Source of the DNA: a virus
Reading direction: 5' to 3' (one strand)
Length of the DNA stretch: 36,767 nucleotides
IMG/VR virus record: IMGVR_UViG_3300042691_018389
Location: 1-36,767 of that record
This document shows positions 28,746 through 36,666 of the stretch, piece by piece (the stretch's first letter is position 1; each line of letters begins with the position of its first letter). Position numbers and translations under genes: made by a program. Under the pieces are notes generated by a model that made no database searches, was not told where the DNA came from, and saw only the letters and a program-made list of their open reading frames with translations.

Positions 28746-28774
28746 TTGCTTTTATTATGCAATCGTTCTATATT
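28746..28774 (+). promoter_or_regulatory. sigma70-like promoter of gene 43
   Basis: TTGCTT, 17-base spacer, TATATT. A sequence TGCAATCG...GATTGATTGCAA brackets the minus-10 box as an imperfect inverted repeat. The gp43 ATG lies 32 bases downstream, with no strong SD. Confidence 0.65.
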
Positions 28775-28805
28775 ATAGATTGATTGCAATTTTTTTATGT
28801 GAACC

Positions 28806-31355
28806 ATGTCAAAGTTTTATACAAATGTCTCCCTTATTCGTAATGATATTTTCCTGCGTGGCTATGAAAATGGTCAACGTATCCAACAAGTTATACCTTG
28901 CAAACCTTACCTTTTCGTTAACTCAAGAGGTGTAACAGCTACAGAATATCGAACGCTCAAGGGAACACCTGTTGATCGTGTTGATTTTGATTCTGTTTCA
29001 GAAGCTCGTGACTTTGTAAAACGCTATAGTGACACATCTGGATTTGAAATTCATGGCATGACTAACTATGTCTATCCATTCATCAATGACTATTATCCAG
29101 GTACAATTGATTATGACCCTAAATTGATTTCTGTAGTTAATATCGATATCGAAGTTGCAGCGGATCAAGGTTTCCCTGATATTGCAACTGCTAATAAACC
29201 TATTACTGCTATTACAATGAAGAAGAATGATGTCTTTGTTGTTCTTGGGTGTGGTGAATTTACAACTACAGATGAGAAGGTAAAGTATATTAAATGTAAA
29301 GATGAAGCTGAACTTCTTTTAAAGTTCTTGGATGTGTGGCGTTCTAAAGCATTTGCACCTGATGTTGTTACTGGGTGGAACGTTGAGTTCTTTGATATTC
29401 CTTACATTGTTAATCGCATCCGTCGAATCCTTGGTGAAGCAATGTCAAAAAAAATATCACCTTATGACATTCTTCAAGAACGCGAAGTAACTGTTGGAAC
29501 ACGTGATGCTCAGAAAACCTATATCCCAGCAGGTATTTCTATTCTAGACTATATGCAATTGTATAAGAAGTTTACTTTTACAATGCAAGAATCATATTCT
29601 TTGAATCATATTGCTAATGCTGAGCTTGGTGAAAAGAAAATGGATTACTCCGAATTTGATTCTTTATTTGATCTTTATCTAAAAGACTATCAGAAATTTA
29701 TTGAGTATAACATCCGAGACGTTGACCTCGTTGCTCGTCTTGATGATAAGTTGAAATTGATTGAGCAAGTATTTGCTCTTGCATATGACGGTAAGGTTAA
29801 CTATCAAGAAACCTTTACTACCGTGCGTATGTGGGATACAATTATTCACAATTATCTTATGAATAAGAAAATTGTTGTTCCTCAAATGAAAGTTGGCAAC
29901 AAAGAAGAAAGGATCATTGGAGGTTATGTTAAAGATCCTCAAACTGGTATGCATAAATGGGTAGTATCTTTTGACTTGAACTCCCTGTATCCTCATATTA
30001 TTATGCAATATAATATTTCACCTGAAACATATTCTGGTCGGGTTCCTTATCTTGATGGTGAAGATGGTGTTAAAAGAATCGTGGACGGTGCCTTCAACGA
30101 GCCTTCTATTCGCAATCAATTAGAATCACAAAATCTTACTATCACTGGTACAGGATGTATGTTTGATAAAGACCGCGAGGGGTTTCTTCCTGAATTGATG
30201 GATAGGTTTTATAAGGAACGTTCAACATATAAAAAGAAAATGATTGAAGCTGAGAAGGCTTATGAATTAGATAAGTCTGAAGAAAATAAAAAAGCTATTG
30301 CACAAAATCATAATATGCAGATTGCCAGAAAGTATCAGCTTAATTCTGTTTACGGTGCATTATCAAATGAATACTTTAGATGGTATGATGATAAGCTTGC
30401 TGAATCTATTACACTCTCAGGTCAATTGGCAACACGCTGGATTGAACGTGAGATGAATAAGTATCTGAATAAGCTATTGAAGACAGAGGGAGTTGATTAT
30501 GTCATTGCCTGCGATACGGATTCTATGTATATTACGCTTGACAAATTGGTCTCTCACATTGCTTCGGATAAATTGTCAACTAGAGACACAGTCGAGATCG
30601 TTGATAAATTCTGTCAGGATAAACTTGAACCTTATATTGATGGCTGCTTTGAACAACTTAGCAGATATGTTAATGCTTTCTCACAAAAAATGAAAATGAA
30701 ACGTGAAGCTATTGCAGATAAAGCAATCTGGACGGCTAAGAAACGTTACATCATGAATGTTTGGAACAATGAAGGTGTCTCTTATAGTGAACCTAAGTTG
30801 AAGATTAAAGGCATTGAAGCTGTCAGATCTTCTACACCTTCTTCTTGCCGTGATAATATTAAAAAATGCATTAAAATTATTATGAATAACACGGAAGAGG
30901 AAACAATCAATTTCATTCAGAAGTTTAGGAAAGATTTTGCAAATTTACCTTTTGAAGATATTGCTTTTCCTCGTGGTGTTAAGCTTAGTTATACTGTAAC
31001 AGAAAACCAATCCACTTATTCCAAAGAATATTATCTTGGTCAAAAAGGATTGCCCATTCACGTGAGATCAGCTCTTTTGTATAATGCTATGCTCAAGAGT
31101 AAAAAATTAGATCAGAGATTTCCTCTTGTTCAAGATGGTGATAAAATTAAATTTTGTTATATGAAACTACCTAATCCAACAAGAGAAAATGTTTTCGGGT
31201 GTCCTGGAACTTTACCAAGACAATTGGGAATGGAACAATACATAGATTACGATACTCAATTTGAAAAAGCCTTCGTAGAGCCTATTAAGACAATTTTAGA
31301 TGCAATTGGTTGGCAAGTGGAAAAGACTGCTTCATTAGAGGATTTTTTTGTATGA
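28806..31355 (+). CDS. 43: DNA polymerase, family B, T4 gp43-like
   Basis: 849 aa compared with 898 in T4. Exonuclease motifs: D114-I-E116 (NIDIEVAAD), VTGWNVEFFDIPY, and YNIRDVDL with D305. Polymerase motifs: A with D390 (FDLNSLYPHIIMQYNISPE), B in QLNSVYGALSN, C with D570-T-D572 (CDTDSMYI), and KKRYIM. All catalytic acids are present, so it should be active and proofreading. The C-terminus ends LEDFFV, a likely clamp-binding tail. First gene of the 43-uvsX-41 block. Confidence 0.97.
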   Translation: MSKFYTNVSLIRNDIFLRGYENGQRIQQVIPCKPYLFVNSRGVTATEYRTLKGTPVDRVDFDSVSEARDFVKRYSDTSGFEIHGMTNYVYPFINDYYPGTIDYDPKLISVVNIDIEVAADQGFPDIATANKPITAITMKKNDVFVVLGCGEFTTTDEKVKYIKCKDEAELLLKFLDVWRSKAFAPDVVTGWNVEFFDIPYIVNRIRRILGEAMSKKISPYDILQEREVTVGTRDAQKTYIPAGISILDYMQLYKKFTFTMQESYSLNHIANAELGEKKMDYSEFDSLFDLYLKDYQKFIEYNIRDVDLVARLDDKLKLIEQVFALAYDGKVNYQETFTTVRMWDTIIHNYLMNKKIVVPQMKVGNKEERIIGGYVKDPQTGMHKWVVSFDLNSLYPHIIMQYNISPETYSGRVPYLDGEDGVKRIVDGAFNEPSIRNQLESQNLTITGTGCMFDKDREGFLPELMDRFYKERSTYKKKMIEAEKAYELDKSEENKKAIAQNHNMQIARKYQLNSVYGALSNEYFRWYDDKLAESITLSGQLATRWIEREMNKYLNKLLKTEGVDYVIACDTDSMYITLDKLVSHIASDKLSTRDTVEIVDKFCQDKLEPYIDGCFEQLSRYVNAFSQKMKMKREAIADKAIWTAKKRYIMNVWNNEGVSYSEPKLKIKGIEAVRSSTPSSCRDNIKKCIKIIMNNTEEETINFIQKFRKDFANLPFEDIAFPRGVKLSYTVTENQSTYSKEYYLGQKGLPIHVRSALLYNAMLKSKKLDQRFPLVQDGDKIKFCYMKLPNPTRENVFGCPGTLPRQLGMEQYIDYDTQFEKAFVEPIKTILDAIGWQVEKTASLEDFFV

Positions 31356-31684
31356 CAGTAATTGTATACACTGGTATATCAGAAGTAAATTCATTCAGAG
31401 CTGCAAAAGAATATTACAGTAGAATTACATGCAGAACAGGATCTTTTTCTAAGGATATGAAATTACCATATAGTGAAACCACTTGGACTAAAACAGAAGG
31501 TTTTGTAACATATGCAGAATATGAGTGTTATAATTTTAAAAGAATTAAAATAGGTTATAAAAAATATAAAACAGTATATGATGTGAAAAAAATTAGATAT
31601 GACGATTCATATGACAATGGTCTTTATAAGTTTGATAAAGATGATTTAGATCGAACAAATCGTACATGGTACGAAAACGATTAA
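31352..31684 (+). CDS. hypothetical protein, 110 aa
   Basis: Start at 31352 overlaps the gp43 stop (ATGA). Rich in Y, K and D (IKIGYKKYKTVYDVKKIRYDD), mostly beta in character. Coupled to gp43, but no family recognised. Confidence 0.6.
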   Translation: MTVIVYTGISEVNSFRAAKEYYSRITCRTGSFSKDMKLPYSETTWTKTEGFVTYAEYECYNFKRIKIGYKKYKTVYDVKKIRYDDSYDNGLYKFDKDDLDRTNRTWYEND

Positions 31685-31693
31685 GGAAACAAA

Positions 31694-31951
31694 ATGGCAA
31701 AGAACCCTATAGAGTTTGACACAGATTTTGATTTTGGTTTTGATTTTAGTGACGACCTTACTGATGCTGTAAATGAAAAAGAGCAACAAGCAGCAGCAGC
31801 ACAAAATAAAGCTGAGACAATGTATAAAATGATTATGCCTTTACTTAACAATCTTAAAAGGAATCCGGATAAGCCAAATATTGTTTGGCCTGACCGAGAA
31901 AAAAAGATTGATGAATTTATTAAAAAGCTTGATAATATACTTAAATCGTAA
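31694..31951 (+). CDS. conserved-looking acidic protein next to uvsX, 85 aa
   Basis: AAGGAAAC precedes the ATG. N-terminal acidic/aromatic stretch (FDTDFDFGFDFSDDL), then an Ala/Gln helix and a C-terminal NPDKPNIVWPDREKKIDEF. I recall this layout beside uvsX in marine T4-like phages. The N-terminus could mimic DNA or bind a basic partner. Function unknown. Confidence 0.65.
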   Translation: MAKNPIEFDTDFDFGFDFSDDLTDAVNEKEQQAAAAQNKAETMYKMIMPLLNNLKRNPDKPNIVWPDREKKIDEFIKKLDNILKS

Positions 31952-31968
31952 TTACACAAGGAAACATT

Positions 31969-33030
31969 ATGTCTGCACTTGCTAATCGTCTTATTAAGAA
32001 TTCAACTATTCAAGAAACATCTCTTCTTACTGAATCAAAGATTTATGGTAAGAAAGATATGATTACTACTAACGTTCCAATGGTGAACGTTGCACTATCA
32101 GGTAGTGTAGATGGAGGCCTTACACCAGGACTTACAGTATTGGCTGGACCATCTAAGCATTTTAAGTCTGCCTTTTCTCTCCTTATGGCATCGGCTTATA
32201 TGAAACAGTATCCTGATAGTGTTCTTCTATTCTATGATTCAGAGTTTGGTACACCACAAGGATACTTTGAATCATTTGGTATTGATATGGATCGTGTCAT
32301 TCATACACCCATCACTGATATTGAACAACTTAAGTTTGATATCATGAAGCAATTGGCTGAGATTGGTCGTAACGATAAAGTTGTTATGGTCATTGACTCT
32401 GTTGGTAACCTTGCCTCTAAGAAAGAAGTAGAAGATACTATGAACGAGAAGTCTGTTGCAGACATGTCTCGTGCTAAGTCTCTCAAGTCATTGTTCCGAA
32501 TGGTAACTCCTCATCTTACTCTTAAAGACATTCCTCTTATTGTTGTTAATCATACCTATATGGAAATTGGAATGTTCCCTAAGGCTATTGTTGGTGGTGG
32601 TACTGGTATCTACTATTCAGCTGATACAATTTGGATTCTTGGTCGTCAACAAGATAAGGACTCAGATGGTATTGCTGGTTATCACTTCATCATCAATGTA
32701 GAGAAGTCACGATATGTTAAAGAAAAGTCAAAGATTCCTATCACGGTTAGCTATGAAGGTGGGATTAAAAAGTGGTCCGGATTACTTGATTTGGCTATTG
32801 AGGGCGGCTATGTTGTTAAGCCTTCTAATGGTTGGTATCAATTGGTTGACCGCGCTACGGGTGAAGTAGTTGGCAATAAGATGCGTGCTGCTGATATTGA
32901 AGATAATGGTGCAGTGTGGAAAGAAGTATTTTCCAAGACTGACTTCGCCAATTTCATTAAGAGTAAATACACTCTTGTTGGTGGTTCATTGATTCAACAA
33001 GATTCAGACGAAGTTGACGATGACGAATAA
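31969..33030 (+). CDS. uvsX: UvsX recombinase (RecA-like)
   Basis: T4 UvsX drives strand exchange in recombination-dependent replication. 353 aa. Walker A is AGPSKHFKS (about residues 58-66), the UvsX-type variant of the P-loop. Walker B is VVMVIDSVGNLA, and the loop regions include SKKEVEDTMNEKSVADMSRAKSLKSLFR. The acidic C-terminus (QQDSDEVDDDE) is typical. AGGAAAC precedes the ATG. Confidence 0.95.
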   Translation: MSALANRLIKNSTIQETSLLTESKIYGKKDMITTNVPMVNVALSGSVDGGLTPGLTVLAGPSKHFKSAFSLLMASAYMKQYPDSVLLFYDSEFGTPQGYFESFGIDMDRVIHTPITDIEQLKFDIMKQLAEIGRNDKVVMVIDSVGNLASKKEVEDTMNEKSVADMSRAKSLKSLFRMVTPHLTLKDIPLIVVNHTYMEIGMFPKAIVGGGTGIYYSADTIWILGRQQDKDSDGIAGYHFIINVEKSRYVKEKSKIPITVSYEGGIKKWSGLLDLAIEGGYVVKPSNGWYQLVDRATGEVVGNKMRAADIEDNGAVWKEVFSKTDFANFIKSKYTLVGGSLIQQDSDEVDDDE

Positions 33031-33214
33031 TGAGAAGATGGAGAGACGTATAGAACGTCTCATGCTTCCAATAGAAACACAGATCATGATGTGTGATGAT
33101 CAGAATGATCTGTTGTTACTTGCTGTTGGCATGCTACGCAAAACCATTCTTATATTTGATAATCAATATAACAGTGAAGGTAGAAAAGCTGTTATTGAAA
33201 GTTTTAATAAATGA
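33020..33214 (+). CDS. hypothetical protein, 64 aa
   Basis: I start at the ATG at 33020, inside the uvsX end; TTG at 33014 is also possible. Helical (ERRIERLMLPIETQIMMCDDQNDLLLLAVGMLRK). It overlaps the helicase gene by four bases. In T4, gene 40 sits between uvsX and 41, but similarity to gp40 cannot be claimed. Confidence 0.6.
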   Translation: MTNNEKMERRIERLMLPIETQIMMCDDQNDLLLLAVGMLRKTILIFDNQYNSEGRKAVIESFNK

Positions 33215-34593
33215 TTGAAAAGACGATACTATCACATTTAGTTTACAATGAAGCTTTTGCTCGTAAGACTCTTCCCTTTCTTAGAGATGAGTATTTTCAA
33301 AATCAACAGGATAAAGTTGTATATAGACTAATTTCCGATTATGTTCAAAAATATAACAATACACCCACAAAAGAAGTATTGTTTCTTGAATTGAACAATA
33401 AAGAAGGTTTATCAGAAACTACGTTCAAAGACTCTAAACGTCTTATTGAGGATTTACAAATTGAAAATACAGACATTAAATGGTTATTGGATAGCACTGA
33501 AAAGTTTTGTCAAGAAAAAGCTATCTACAATGCCATCATGGCATCAATTAAAATCCTTGACGACAAGTCCGGAAACTCCAGCACTGGCGCAATCCCCAAT
33601 CTTCTCAGCGATGCTTTGGGGGTCAGCTTTGATGTTAGTGTGGGTCATGACTATTTCCTTAATAGCGATAATCGATATGATTTCTATCATCGCAGGGAAG
33701 AACATATTCCCTTCGACTTGGACTTCTTTAATTCGATTACGAAAGGCGGCTTGGTCCGTAAGACTCTCAACATCGCTTTGGCCGGCACTGGTGTTGGTAA
33801 GTCTTTGTTTATGTGTCATTGTGCTTCTCACAATCTTGTAAGCGGTAAAAACGTTCTATATATCACAATGGAAATGTCAGAAGAGAAAATTGCTGAACGC
33901 ATTGATGCTAACCTACTCAACGTAACGGTAGATGAACTAGCAATACTTCCTAAAGATGTATACGATAAGAAGATTAATCGTATTAAGGAAAAAACTGTAG
34001 GTAAATTGATCGTTAAAGAATATCCAACCGCATCTGCTGGATCTTCACATTTTAGGCATTTGATTAATGAACTTAGAATTAAGCGCAATTTTACTCCCGA
34101 TGTCATATACATTGATTATCTTAACATATGTTGTAGTAGCAGAATACGTACTGGTTCTAATGTTAACTCGTACACATATGTCAAGGCTATTGCTGAGGAA
34201 CTACGTGGTCTTGCCGTTGAGTTTAATGTTCCTGTTATATCTGCTACACAAACTACCAGAAGTGGTTATGGCAATTCCGACGTTGAACTTACAGATACTT
34301 CTGAATCCTTTGGCCTACCTGCTACTGCGGATTTGATGTTTGCTTTGATTAGCACAGAGGAACTTGAAAACCTTAATCAGATTATGGTCAAGCAATTGAA
34401 GAATCGTTATAATGATCCTACTATTAATAAGAAATTTGTAGTAGGTATTGATAGAGCAAAGATGAGATTGTTTAATCTTGAACAATCAGCACAAAATAAT
34501 ATTATTGATGATACTCCTGTGTTTAATAGAACAAAGGCAGGGCAGACATTAGATAATGATAAGAAGTCACGATTTAGTGAGTTACTAGTATGA
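33211..34593 (+). CDS. 41: replicative DNA helicase, T4 gp41-like (DnaB family)
   Basis: 460 aa. Walker A GTGVGKS at about residues 193-199, LYITMEMSEEKIAERIDANLL, Walker B PDVIYIDYLNIC, and VPVISATQTTRSGYGN with the DnaB H4-type motif. Hexameric 5-to-3-prime helicase that works with the gp61 primase, which is not seen in this window. Start overlaps the previous stop (ATGA). As in gp44, an internal stretch (about 33560-33740) has higher G+C than its surroundings. Confidence 0.95.
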   Translation: MIEKTILSHLVYNEAFARKTLPFLRDEYFQNQQDKVVYRLISDYVQKYNNTPTKEVLFLELNNKEGLSETTFKDSKRLIEDLQIENTDIKWLLDSTEKFCQEKAIYNAIMASIKILDDKSGNSSTGAIPNLLSDALGVSFDVSVGHDYFLNSDNRYDFYHRREEHIPFDLDFFNSITKGGLVRKTLNIALAGTGVGKSLFMCHCASHNLVSGKNVLYITMEMSEEKIAERIDANLLNVTVDELAILPKDVYDKKINRIKEKTVGKLIVKEYPTASAGSSHFRHLINELRIKRNFTPDVIYIDYLNICCSSRIRTGSNVNSYTYVKAIAEELRGLAVEFNVPVISATQTTRSGYGNSDVELTDTSESFGLPATADLMFALISTEELENLNQIMVKQLKNRYNDPTINKKFVVGIDRAKMRLFNLEQSAQNNIIDDTPVFNRTKAGQTLDNDKKSRFSELLV

Positions 34594-34685
34594 TTATAAT
34601 TGTTTTAGGTGTTACATTATTTTTAATTATAGCCAGTGCATTCTTTATCAAATCAATAGAAGAAGATGAATTTGATGATCGATGA
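34590..34685 (+). CDS. small single-pass membrane protein, 31 aa
   Basis: ATG overlaps the gp41 stop (ATGA). MIIIVLGVTLFLIIASAFFI is a clear membrane helix, followed by an acidic tail SIEEDEFDDR. Overlaps the next gene. Short, but the coupling and composition support it. Confidence 0.5.
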   Translation: MIIIVLGVTLFLIIASAFFIKSIEEDEFDDR

Positions 34686-34923
34686 AGACGAGGAATATGC
34701 TGAATGGGTTGCTGATGTGATACTATCTTATTTTGCATCTCAATTGCAATCTGGAAGATCAGTAATTTATGAATCTGAGATCTGGCAACTACTTGGCCAA
34801 GAATTACCTGAAGGTCAAGAAAATAGAGTGTTTAGACTCAAAGAATATGCTGATGACCCTATATTAGAAGTTTCTAATGAAAATGTAATAGATTTTACCA
34901 AATATAAGAAATCCCTACATTAG
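34666..34923 (+). CDS. hypothetical acidic protein, 85 aa
   Basis: AGAAGAAG precedes the ATG; a second in-frame ATG lies at 34675. Acidic N-terminus (MIDEDEEYAEWVADVILSYF), then IYESEIWQLLGQELPEG. Helical, soluble. Last gene before a roughly 310-base non-coding stretch. Function unknown. Confidence 0.55.
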   Translation: MNLMIDEDEEYAEWVADVILSYFASQLQSGRSVIYESEIWQLLGQELPEGQENRVFRLKEYADDPILEVSNENVIDFTKYKKSLH

Positions 34924-34931
34924 AGATTGTT

Positions 34932-35082
34932 TATATTAGAAAATCCTAATATACAGCTATAATTCTATATTATATCATAAAATCTTAATAAAATCAACAG
35001 GTTTTATTAAAAAATTCTGTAATGATTTCAATAGGTTAGCCACCCCAGGCCTAACTCGTTGATTTCATTGCAGAATTTTTTT
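34932..35082 (+). terminator. three successive hairpins, the last a long terminator
   Basis: TATATTAG/CTAATATA at 34932-34953, TTAATAAAA/TTTTATTAA at about 34986-35011, and a long stem with AAAATTCTGTAATG (35011-35024) paired to CATTGCAGAATTTT (35066-35079) plus an inner GTTAG/CTAAC, ending in a run of T to 35082. The T and A runs on both sides would let the last one act on either strand. It closes the 43-uvsX-41 block. The lower stem also contains the TTGAAATCATT motif inverted (35021-35031). Confidence 0.7.
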
Positions 35083-35095
35083 ATGAAAAAACCGC

Positions 35096-35124
35096 GTGCC
35101 ATTATTTAAAATATAGGGTATATT
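35096..35124 (+). promoter_or_regulatory. sigma70-like promoter
   Basis: GTGCCA, 17-base spacer, TATATT, then ATTAATATAATGAAGAG. It reads into a short segment whose only ORF is 22 codons (35150-35218, MGSGSKITGCIY...), which I do not annotate because it lacks a good SD. A second promoter follows at once. Confidence 0.6.
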
Positions 35125-35175
35125 ATTAATATAATGAAGAGACAAACAAATGGGCTCGGGCAGTAAAATTACGGG

Positions 35176-35203
35176 TTGCATTTATTTAAATCTTCGTTAT
35201 AAT
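35176..35203 (+). promoter_or_regulatory. sigma70-like promoter of the 35241 gene
   Basis: TTGCAT, 16-base spacer, TATAAT. The start site would fall about 30 bases before the 35241 ATG. Two promoters in series imply strong expression of that gene. Confidence 0.65.
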
Positions 35204-35240
35204 AAGAAATGTCATTGAAACAAACAAAGGAGAAATGTTC

Positions 35241-35651
35241 ATGGCTGGTAAGATTGCAATGGTTGCTGAATTGATCAAGTCTAATCCTAACATGGTTAAG
35301 AAGGATTTGGTTGCTTTGGTTGTGAAAGAGCTTGGTGTTCCTAAGCAAAATGCTTATGTCTATATCTTTAATGCTAATAAGAAGCTTGCCAAGGGAGATG
35401 TTCCTAAGGCAGTAAAGGCTGCTAAGGTAAAGGCTAAGGAAGTATCTGCTACTAAGATGCTCAAGGATGTAGGTATCAAGGCCAAGAATCTTGAGACCAT
35501 GAAGCGTGTGTCTGAATCTCATCGTGAAGAAGCTCGTCTAGCTAAGCGCGCTGAATTGCAGCCTGTCATTGATCAACTCAATGATGATGCAGCTGAGTAT
35601 GTGAAGTCTCTTACGGCTCCTGTTCGTAAGTTCATCGGCGGCGCCGAATAA
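35241..35651 (+). CDS. basic, probably DNA-binding protein, 136 aa
   Basis: I start at 35241, eight bases after GGAG; the ATG at 35235 is too close to it. Lys/Ala-rich. The N-terminal half (IKSNPNMVKKDLVALVVKELGVPKQNAYVYIFNANKKL) reads like a winged-helix or HTH segment, followed by a basic Ala/Lys linker and a helical C-terminus. Two promoters before and a strong terminator after suggest high output. It could be a phage nucleoid or regulatory protein. Confidence 0.65.
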   Translation: MAGKIAMVAELIKSNPNMVKKDLVALVVKELGVPKQNAYVYIFNANKKLAKGDVPKAVKAAKVKAKEVSATKMLKDVGIKAKNLETMKRVSESHREEARLAKRAELQPVIDQLNDDAAEYVKSLTAPVRKFIGGAE

Positions 35652-35661
35652 TATCATATAA

Positions 35662-35691
35662 AGGGGAGGGTCACGGCTCTCCCCTATATTT
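35662..35691 (+). terminator. rho-independent terminator
   Basis: AGGGGAG and CTCCCCT, extended by G-T and G-C pairs to nine pairs, then ATATTT. It begins 10 bases after the 35241 gene. The T tail is short. Confidence 0.75.
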
Positions 35692-35695
35692 CCGG

Positions 35696-35724
35696 TTGAC
35701 ATTATTTTCAAAATACCGTATATT
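35696..35724 (+). promoter_or_regulatory. consensus-like sigma70 promoter
   Basis: TTGACA (perfect minus-35), 17-base spacer with TTTTCAAAATACCG, TATATT, then AATAATATGAGAG. The best member of the promoter family in this window. Confidence 0.85.
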
Positions 35725-35749
35725 AATAATATGAGAGATGGAGAAAGTG

Positions 35750-36136
35750 ATGTATACGTTTGATGTTAATCTTGTTTCAGATCTTCACAAAGATGCCTAT
35801 GGCTTTCGTCCTTCGAAAGACTATATGGACATGTGGGATTATGGTTTGACGGATGAAGGTCGTCAGATGGAATGGGATTATCTTATTGAGAAGATTGATA
35901 GTGAATTGAGCGCTGAAAAGATTCGCGAACAATTGGCTGTTGATTATTTCATTAAGCAACTTGGTCTTGTGATGCGTTGTGGTGTTGATGAGCTCACAGC
36001 TCTCCGCTGGATGACGCAAGAAGAGAATTTTACTCATGCTCAAGATATTGAACATTGGGTTTGGAAACAAGGTATCTTGTTTACAGAGTGTGGTAAAAAA
36101 ACTTTGTCGGATTTGGAAGAAATTTACAAATTCTGA
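35750..36136 (+). CDS. hypothetical protein, 128 aa
   Basis: Start at 35750 with GGAG upstream; the ATG at 35738 is itself part of that SD region. N-terminal SDLHKDAYGFRPSKDYMDMW resembles a conserved motif I recall in phage and rhizobial proteins of unknown function. Aromatic-rich, soluble. It has its own strong promoter (35696) and a weak hairpin afterwards. Confidence 0.65.
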   Translation: MYTFDVNLVSDLHKDAYGFRPSKDYMDMWDYGLTDEGRQMEWDYLIEKIDSELSAEKIREQLAVDYFIKQLGLVMRCGVDELTALRWMTQEENFTHAQDIEHWVWKQGILFTECGKKTLSDLEEIYKF

Positions 36137-36170
36137 CACTCTGTAAATGAAATTTTCATATATAAGTGTA

Positions 36171-36193
36171 GAGGGAGTCTATCTCTCTTTATT
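36171..36193 (+). terminator. weak terminator-like hairpin
   Basis: GAGGGAG pairs with CTCTCTT (one G-T pair and a G-T end) around a 5-base loop, followed by TATTA. The T run is poor, so readthrough is likely. Confidence 0.45.
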
Positions 36194-36376
36194 ACTACAA
36201 TTGGGATCATTAAATGCAAACTCTATCGTGTATGAAACACACATATCGCCTTCCTAGTAACGGACAGATTGCTCCGAACGCTGGCGTATGGTCAGAGGAT
36301 AGGGGGCGCTCAGTGTAAATTAGATAGGTATAATCTAATCTCGCTGGGCGGCCTAGGAAACTAGAGCCGCTTTTTT
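36194..36376 (+). ncRNA. structured non-coding region ending in a terminator
   Basis: Hairpins: GTGT/ACAC near 36228-36241, a CATA-CGCC/GGCG-TATG long-range stem with CGGA/TCCG inside, TTAGAT/ATCTAA, and finally GCGGCCTAG/CTAG-GCCGC with a GAAA loop and six T (36348-36376), a clear terminator. No good promoter directly upstream. A 34-codon ORF (36214-36318) exists but has only a weak SD. Either a phage RNA or a structured 3-prime UTR. Confidence 0.45.
36348..36376 (+). terminator. rho-independent terminator with GAAA loop
   Basis: GCGGC-CTAG, GAAA, CTAG-A-GCCGC, TTTTTT. Nine base pairs with one bulged A. It sits 16 bases before the promoter at 36393. Confidence 0.88.
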
Positions 36377-36392
36377 AATGGTCTTTTTTTAG

Positions 36393-36421
36393 TTGATTTA
36401 GTTTTGTAAATTTGGTATATT
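36393..36421 (+). promoter_or_regulatory. sigma70-like promoter of a structured RNA
   Basis: TTGATT, 17-base spacer, TATATT, then AATAATCGATG. The transcript would begin near 36428-36430, exactly where the first hairpin of the structured region starts. No gene follows within the window. Confidence 0.75.
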
Positions 36422-36517
36422 AATAATCGATGCTGTTCCGAGTGTATAAGAACAGCCCCTGACTAGTACTAAGGTCAAATGACCGATAGGTGGTTTCAGC
36501 AGGGTAGAAGGACAACG

Positions 36518-36536
36518 TAATAGTTGTCTCTTCATG
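36518..36536 (+). repeat. 19-base direct repeat, copy 1
   Basis: TAATAGTTGTCTCTTCATG, identical to 36648-36666, 130 bases apart. Here it forms a hairpin with the preceding GACAAC. Confidence 0.9.
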
Positions 36537-36647
36537 AACTCTATAGCCAGTTCTCGAGGCTGGTCTCTGGAAGATAGGGGTCCGTGTGACCTCGAAGACG
36601 GTTCGAATCCGTTACGGTCTGATCAACCGATAGAGTTCTTGTAGAGA

Positions 36648-36666
36648 TAATAGTTGTCTCTTCATG
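36648..36666 (+). repeat. 19-base direct repeat, copy 2
   Basis: Identical to copy 1. Here the upstream partner is different: GAGATAA (36644 onward) pairs with TTGTCTC, so the hairpin is kept by a compensating sequence, which supports a folded RNA. Confidence 0.9.

Noticed and set aside
35150-35218. 22-codon ORF between two promoters
   Set aside because: No good SD, overlaps the second promoter and has no distinctive composition.
36536-36638. Canonical tRNA around the GACGG-TTCGAAT-CCGTT arm
   Set aside because: No 5-prime strand pairs fully with ACGGTCT at the right distance; the best candidate (AGGCTGG) gives only 64 bases, a G-A mismatch and no room for an anticodon arm, and there is no CCA.
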